From contig JANRKG010000007.1 in assembly GCA_033763635.1 (NCBI GenBank), positions 1 through 6,824 of the forward strand: a stretch of 6,824 nt of DNA, in the 5' to 3' direction. Each line of letters starts with the position of its first letter. Within the stretch, counting starts at the first letter, position 1. Under the pieces are notes generated by a model, which had not been told where the DNA came from, ran no database searches, and saw only the letters and a list, made by a program, of their open reading frames with translations. A program made the translations under genes and the position numbers. Below, piece by piece: positions 4,385 to 6,824 of the stretch. The stretch is from JANRKG01 sp033763635 (lineage in GTDB: Bacteria; Cyanobacteriota; Cyanobacteriia; GCF-001939115).

Positions 4385-5419
4385 CTACAATCGGCGCGTC
4401 CCCCGGACATAATTTGGATTTCGTGCAATGACGATCGCACGTTTGTCCACCATCGTCATCATGGCAGGCATATCTCTGGATGCTTTCGAGGCCCATCCCA
4501 ATTCCGCCACCACATCATTAAAGGTCCGTCCCTGAGCCATGCGGAATCCGATTTCCTCCACCTCGGCCCAGGTGAGATTACTTTCTGCAAAAGCCCTTGC
4601 CATCGTAATCAGCAAGTTCTGATATCGATTGCCGTCCGCCTCGGTCATCATCGTGTGGGGAATATCGAGGACGTGACTAAATAGGTGATACCAGGAAATG
4701 GGCTGACGCTGACGGGCTAACTTCGCCAGGGTTTGGTGATCGTAGTTGTCCACCGCAATGTCACTTTCACTGGAAATTGTAAATAGGGGAGGCATGGGTT
4801 GTCGTTCTGCCCGCCGCAGCACCTCCCCGCCCATCTCCAAAAACACACGCAGGGCAGGCAGGGCAAACCCCGTATACCCTAATACCTTTTGACTGGGCAA
4901 CAGTTCCCATTCAAAATAGCTGCCTAACATGCGGGTAAACATATCGGCAACTCGGCTGCTGCTGCTCAGGTAGGGTGCAAATAGGATGGCCCGATAGATA
5001 TCCTGAGACCGTTCCTGCGCCAACCAGGCAGCGATCGTTCCTCCCGCAGACAGTCCACCAATCACCACCTGCTGCCCCAACGATCGGGCATGGTCCAGCC
5101 ATTTTAGAGCAAATTTTTGATACACTTCCCGATCTGTTGGTAGGGGAGGCGGTTGGGTCCGCCCCCATTCTCCCGCACACCCATGACCGGGCATCAGGGG
5201 CACCACCACGTTATACCCTAACCGCACAAAGGATTCTGCAATGGGTATAAATTGGTAAGGGCCAGCCGTAAAGCCATGAAAGAAAAGACAGACCCGTCGC
5301 GTAGGTTGGGGTCGCAGGTAGAACAAGGAACGACACTCTTCACACCGAAGGGGAAGCTTGCTTTCTTCCGTTCGAGTTTGTCGAATCAGTGTTTCTGCGA
5401 GCGTAGAGTAGTCAGACAT
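4385..5419 (-). CDS. Alpha/beta hydrolase (serine lipase/aminopeptidase S33-like) with C-terminal extension
   Basis: A 344-aa soluble serine hydrolase. The canonical parts are all present: oxyanion strand CLFFHGFTAG (44-53), PLMPGHG (74-80), nucleophile elbow GLSAGG with Ser124 (122-127), acid SESD..VD (Asp220 or Asp224), and the catalytic His in DIPHT (His255). No signal peptide or membrane segment is seen, so it is probably cytoplasmic. It is nearest the monoacylglycerol lipase/carboxylesterase group, but the substrate cannot be named. Residues about 265-344 extend past the hydrolase core, with a helical stretch (TWAEVEEIGFRMAQGRTFND, 273-292) and a basic end (RNPNYVRGTRRL). Two other frames overlap it, but they are shadows. 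The start ATG lacks an obvious ribosome binding site. It is divergent from the VOC gene and upstream of the STAS gene. Confidence 0.85.
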   Translation of the reverse strand: MSDYSTLAETLIRQTRTEESKLPLRCEECRSLFYLRPQPTRRVCLFFHGFTAGPYQFIPIAESFVRLGYNVVVPLMPGHGCAGEWGRTQPPPLPTDREVYQKFALKWLDHARSLGQQVVIGGLSAGGTIAAWLAQERSQDIYRAILFAPYLSSSSRVADMFTRMLGSYFEWELLPSQKVLGYTGFALPALRVFLEMGGEVLRRAERQPMPPLFTISSESDIAVDNYDHQTLAKLARQRQPISWYHLFSHVLDIPHTMMTEADGNRYQNLLITMARAFAESNLTWAEVEEIGFRMAQGRTFNDVVAELGWASKASRDMPAMMTMVDKRAIVIARNPNYVRGTRRL

Positions 5420-5435
5420 ACTGAGATCAAACTTG

Positions 5436-5470
5436 AGGCGATGCCATTAACTTACCACACTCGCCTTTTT
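5436..5470. repeat. Inverted repeat in the leader of the hydrolase gene
   Basis: AGGCGA (5436-5441) and TCGCCT (5461-5466) are inverted, 19 bases apart, and followed by TTTT on the plus strand. On plus this looks like a weak terminator, but no plus-strand gene ends here. On minus it would be a hairpin 16 bases before the hydrolase ATG. Confidence 0.25.
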
Positions 5471-5515
5471 AATCCTGATTTTTCTACCGAATAGAGCCTG
5501 TCTGATGACACAACC

Positions 5516-5565
5516 GGGGGAAGGTCTGTTCATCCAGTTGGGTGATCTTGTGGTTCATTCCCCCC
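5516..5565 (+). promoter_or_regulatory. Stem-loop in the hydrolase/VOC divergent region
   Basis: GGGGGAA (5516-5522) pairs with TTCCCCC (5558-5564). The 35-base loop holds a smaller hairpin, CATCC-AGTT-GGGTG (5531-5544). It lies about 87 bases before the VOC start. It could be a 5' leader structure if transcription starts upstream; no convincing promoter was found in this 232-bp gap. Confidence 0.25.
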
Positions 5566-5651
5566 ATTGCTCCGAAATGCCCGATCGCTTCCTTGGAGAT
5601 TGCCTCAGAGTTTACACTGAAGCATTTTCAAGGAACTGAAGGACAGGAGCT

Positions 5652-6137
5652 ATGATTCATCACGTTTCGTTTGCTGCCATTAACCCATTTCACGTTGCGA
5701 CCGTCATGGCAGAAGTCATGCAGGGAACTGTTGCCCCCTTCCCCCCCAATCCCGGTAGCTACATTGTGATTGCTGGGGATGAACATGGAACGATGTTAGA
5801 AATTTATCCTCTGAACAGCCAGATTCTTCCCGGATTGAGTAATGAGGAAGCGGTTTTTGCGGAAACCCCTAACCCGTCCCGATTTACCGCAACCCACATC
5901 GCCCTTTCCATCAATAACAATGAGGAAACCATTTGCCAAATTGCGGCCCGTGAAGGATGGCGGGTGCTCCATGCCGAGCGTGATGGCTTCTTTGAAGTGA
6001 TTGAATTTTGGGTCGAAAACCGACTGATGGTGGAACTGCTGCCCCCGTCGATCGCTCCCCGCTATCTCGCCTTTATGCAACCCCAAAATCTGGCAAAGCT
6101 TTTTGCTGAAATGGAACCTGAAATGGCAATGGTGTAA
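5652..6137 (+). CDS. VOC (glyoxalase/bleomycin-resistance fold) family protein
   Basis: A 161-aa protein with two repeats of the vicinal-oxygen-chelate module. The four metal-ligand positions of the fold can be traced: His at the start of strand 1 (His3 or His4, MIHHVSF), Glu50 (GTMLEIYP), His82 (ATHIALS) and Glu128 (LMVELLP). This H-E-H-E pattern supports a metal-binding VOC enzyme, but the family spans lyases, dioxygenases and resistance proteins, and no specific reaction can be assigned. PFPPNPGSYIVIAGDEHG (29-46) and REGWR (100-104) look like family-specific stretches, probably of a conserved cyanobacterial group. The ATG follows AAGGA (5639-5643) at eight bases; AGGAG at 5645-5649 is too close to be the main site. 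It is monocistronic, between divergent and convergent neighbours. Confidence 0.8.
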   Translation: MIHHVSFAAINPFHVATVMAEVMQGTVAPFPPNPGSYIVIAGDEHGTMLEIYPLNSQILPGLSNEEAVFAETPNPSRFTATHIALSINNNEETICQIAAREGWRVLHAERDGFFEVIEFWVENRLMVELLPPSIAPRYLAFMQPQNLAKLFAEMEPEMAMV

Positions 6138-6148
6138 TTAGCTTTTAA

Positions 6149-6187
6149 GGGAAAATAATGGGGTTTAGATGTTTCCCATTCCCCATT
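6149..6187 (+). other. Interleaved inverted repeats after the VOC gene (pseudoknot-like)
   Basis: GGGAAA (6149-6154) pairs with TTTCCC (6172-6177), and AATGGGG (6157-6163) with CCCCATT (6181-6187). The stems cross, giving an H-type pseudoknot order. A simple hairpin AATGGG/CCCATT (6157-6162/6175-6180) is an alternative. It starts 12 bases after the VOC stop codon. Confidence 0.3.
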
Positions 6188-6221
6188 AGGGACATGCAGC
6201 AAAATAGCATACCTGTAGGTT

Positions 6222-6277
6222 GGGTTTCGACTACGCTCAACCCGCGCAAGATCGGGGGCTGAGCGAAGCCGAAGCCC
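6222..6277. repeat. REP-like imperfect palindrome, copy B
   Basis: The left arm is 6222-6243 (core TTTCGACTACGCTCAACC) and the right arm 6255-6277 (core CTGAGCGAAGCCGAAG). The right arm reversed reads CTTCGGCTTCGCTCAG, differing from the left at few positions, so this is a long, near-perfect stem with an 11-base centre. Its left flank, TGTAGGTTGGGT, is also typical of a common cyanobacterial dispersed repeat. It lies between the convergent VOC and puuE genes, as copy A lies between PHP and STAS. Confidence 0.65.
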
Positions 6278-6309
6278 GGTGACGGGTACTTTATCAATTT
6301 GCAAATCCC

Positions 6310-6824
6310 TTATCCCTTCGGATAGTGATGTTCGTGCCAGTGACGGGCGATGTCAACCCTCCGACAGATCCAGACGCGATCGTACTGTCGAATGTAGTCC
6401 AGGAAGCGGATCAGGGCCGCAACCCGTCCCGGTCTACCCACTAACCGACAGTGCAACCCAATACTCATCATTTTGGGAGCCGTTTCCCCTTCTTCATAGA
6501 GGACATCAAAGGCATCTTGAAGGTAGGCAAAAAACTGGTCCCCAGAGATGAACCCCTGGGCAGTTGCGAACCGCATATCGTTGTTGTCCAGAGTGTAGGG
6601 AATCACCAGATGGGGCGCACCGTAATCGTGGACCCAGTAGGGCAGGTCATCGGCGTAACTGTCTGCATCGTAGAGAAAGCCTCCGGCTTCCACCACCAAC
6701 TTTCGGGTGTGGGGACTGGTGCGCCCTGTGTACCAACCTAACGGACGGCTCCCTGTGACGCGGGTATGGAGGTCGATCGCCTTCTGCACATGCTCCCGCT
6801 CGGCTTCCTCGGAAAAATCCTTGT
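6310..6824 (-). CDS. puuE: Allantoinase PuuE-like, C-terminal part (runs off right edge)
   Basis: PuuE is the metal-independent-type allantoinase of the polysaccharide-deacetylase (NodB) fold, opening the allantoin ring to allantoate in purine breakdown. The last 170 residues are present and the frame stays open to the edge, so the first 130 or so of about 300 are missing; the GTG at 6787-6789 is internal, since EEAEREH continues upstream in the same frame. Family stretches are RPLGWYTGRTSPHTRKLV, GGFLYDADSYADDLPYW, VIPYTLDNNDMRF, DVLYEEGETAPKMMSIGLHC, RLVGRPGRVAALIRFLDYI and VWICRRVDIARHWHEHHYP. These are highly characteristic of PuuE, not of chitin or peptidoglycan deacetylases. The TAA stop is at 6310-6312. 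It is convergent with the VOC gene across a REP-like element. Other purine-catabolism genes, if present, must lie to the right of the window. Confidence 0.88.
   Translation of the reverse strand, partial: KDFSEEAEREHVQKAIDLHTRVTGSRPLGWYTGRTSPHTRKLVVEAGGFLYDADSYADDLPYWVHDYGAPHLVIPYTLDNNDMRFATAQGFISGDQFFAYLQDAFDVLYEEGETAPKMMSIGLHCRLVGRPGRVAALIRFLDYIRQYDRVWICRRVDIARHWHEHHYPKG

Noticed and set aside
4911..5250. Open frames of about 90 aa on both strands inside the hydrolase gene
   Set aside because: They are shadows of the motif-rich hydrolase frame and show no family features.
6451..6758. Plus-strand frames opposite puuE
   Set aside because: They are antisense shadows of a strongly conserved PuuE coding sequence.

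Overview
The window reads as chromosomal DNA of a cyanobacterium. The hexamer CGATCG, core of the cyanobacterial HIP1 repeat, occurs about twenty times in 6.8 kb. Several genes have a cyanobacterial character: HemJ-type protoporphyrinogen oxidase, a DUF2811 small protein, and a PHP protein ending in GTDTHG..LLQRL. Genus cannot be fixed from the sequence. No phage, transposase, CRISPR array, tRNA or rRNA gene was seen.

Layout, left to right. The 5' part of rsmI (minus strand, GTG start, runs off the left edge) is divergent from cysQ (plus, GTG start), with only 29 bp between the two starts. Next is a 631-bp gene-free stretch, the most interesting part of the window. It holds an AT-rich tract followed by a tight array of DnaA-box-like sites, all in one orientation and spaced in steps of about 10.7 bp. 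It also holds a promoter-like TTGACA with a direct repeat/palindrome, and a structured RNA-like element ending in a terminator-like hairpin. A 66-aa DUF2811 gene follows, then hemJ and a PHP-domain phosphoesterase gene, all on plus.

The second half alternates strand. A single-domain STAS protein and an alpha/beta hydrolase with an unassigned C-terminal extension are on minus. A two-module VOC/glyoxalase-fold protein is on plus. The 3' part of a PuuE-type allantoinase gene on minus runs off the right edge. Both convergent junctions (PHP/STAS and VOC/puuE) carry an imperfect palindrome of the same dispersed REP-like family.

The genes do not form one pathway. They cover rRNA modification (RsmI), 3'-phosphoadenosine phosphate turnover (CysQ, perhaps also the PHP protein), haem/chlorophyll precursor synthesis (HemJ), partner-switch signalling (STAS) and purine breakdown (PuuE). 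Most genes are separated by 120-230 bp and look like single units. The strongest candidates for something not yet described are the phased DnaA-type array, and the possibility that DUF2811 is a ribbon-helix-helix DNA-binding protein acting on repeats beside it.
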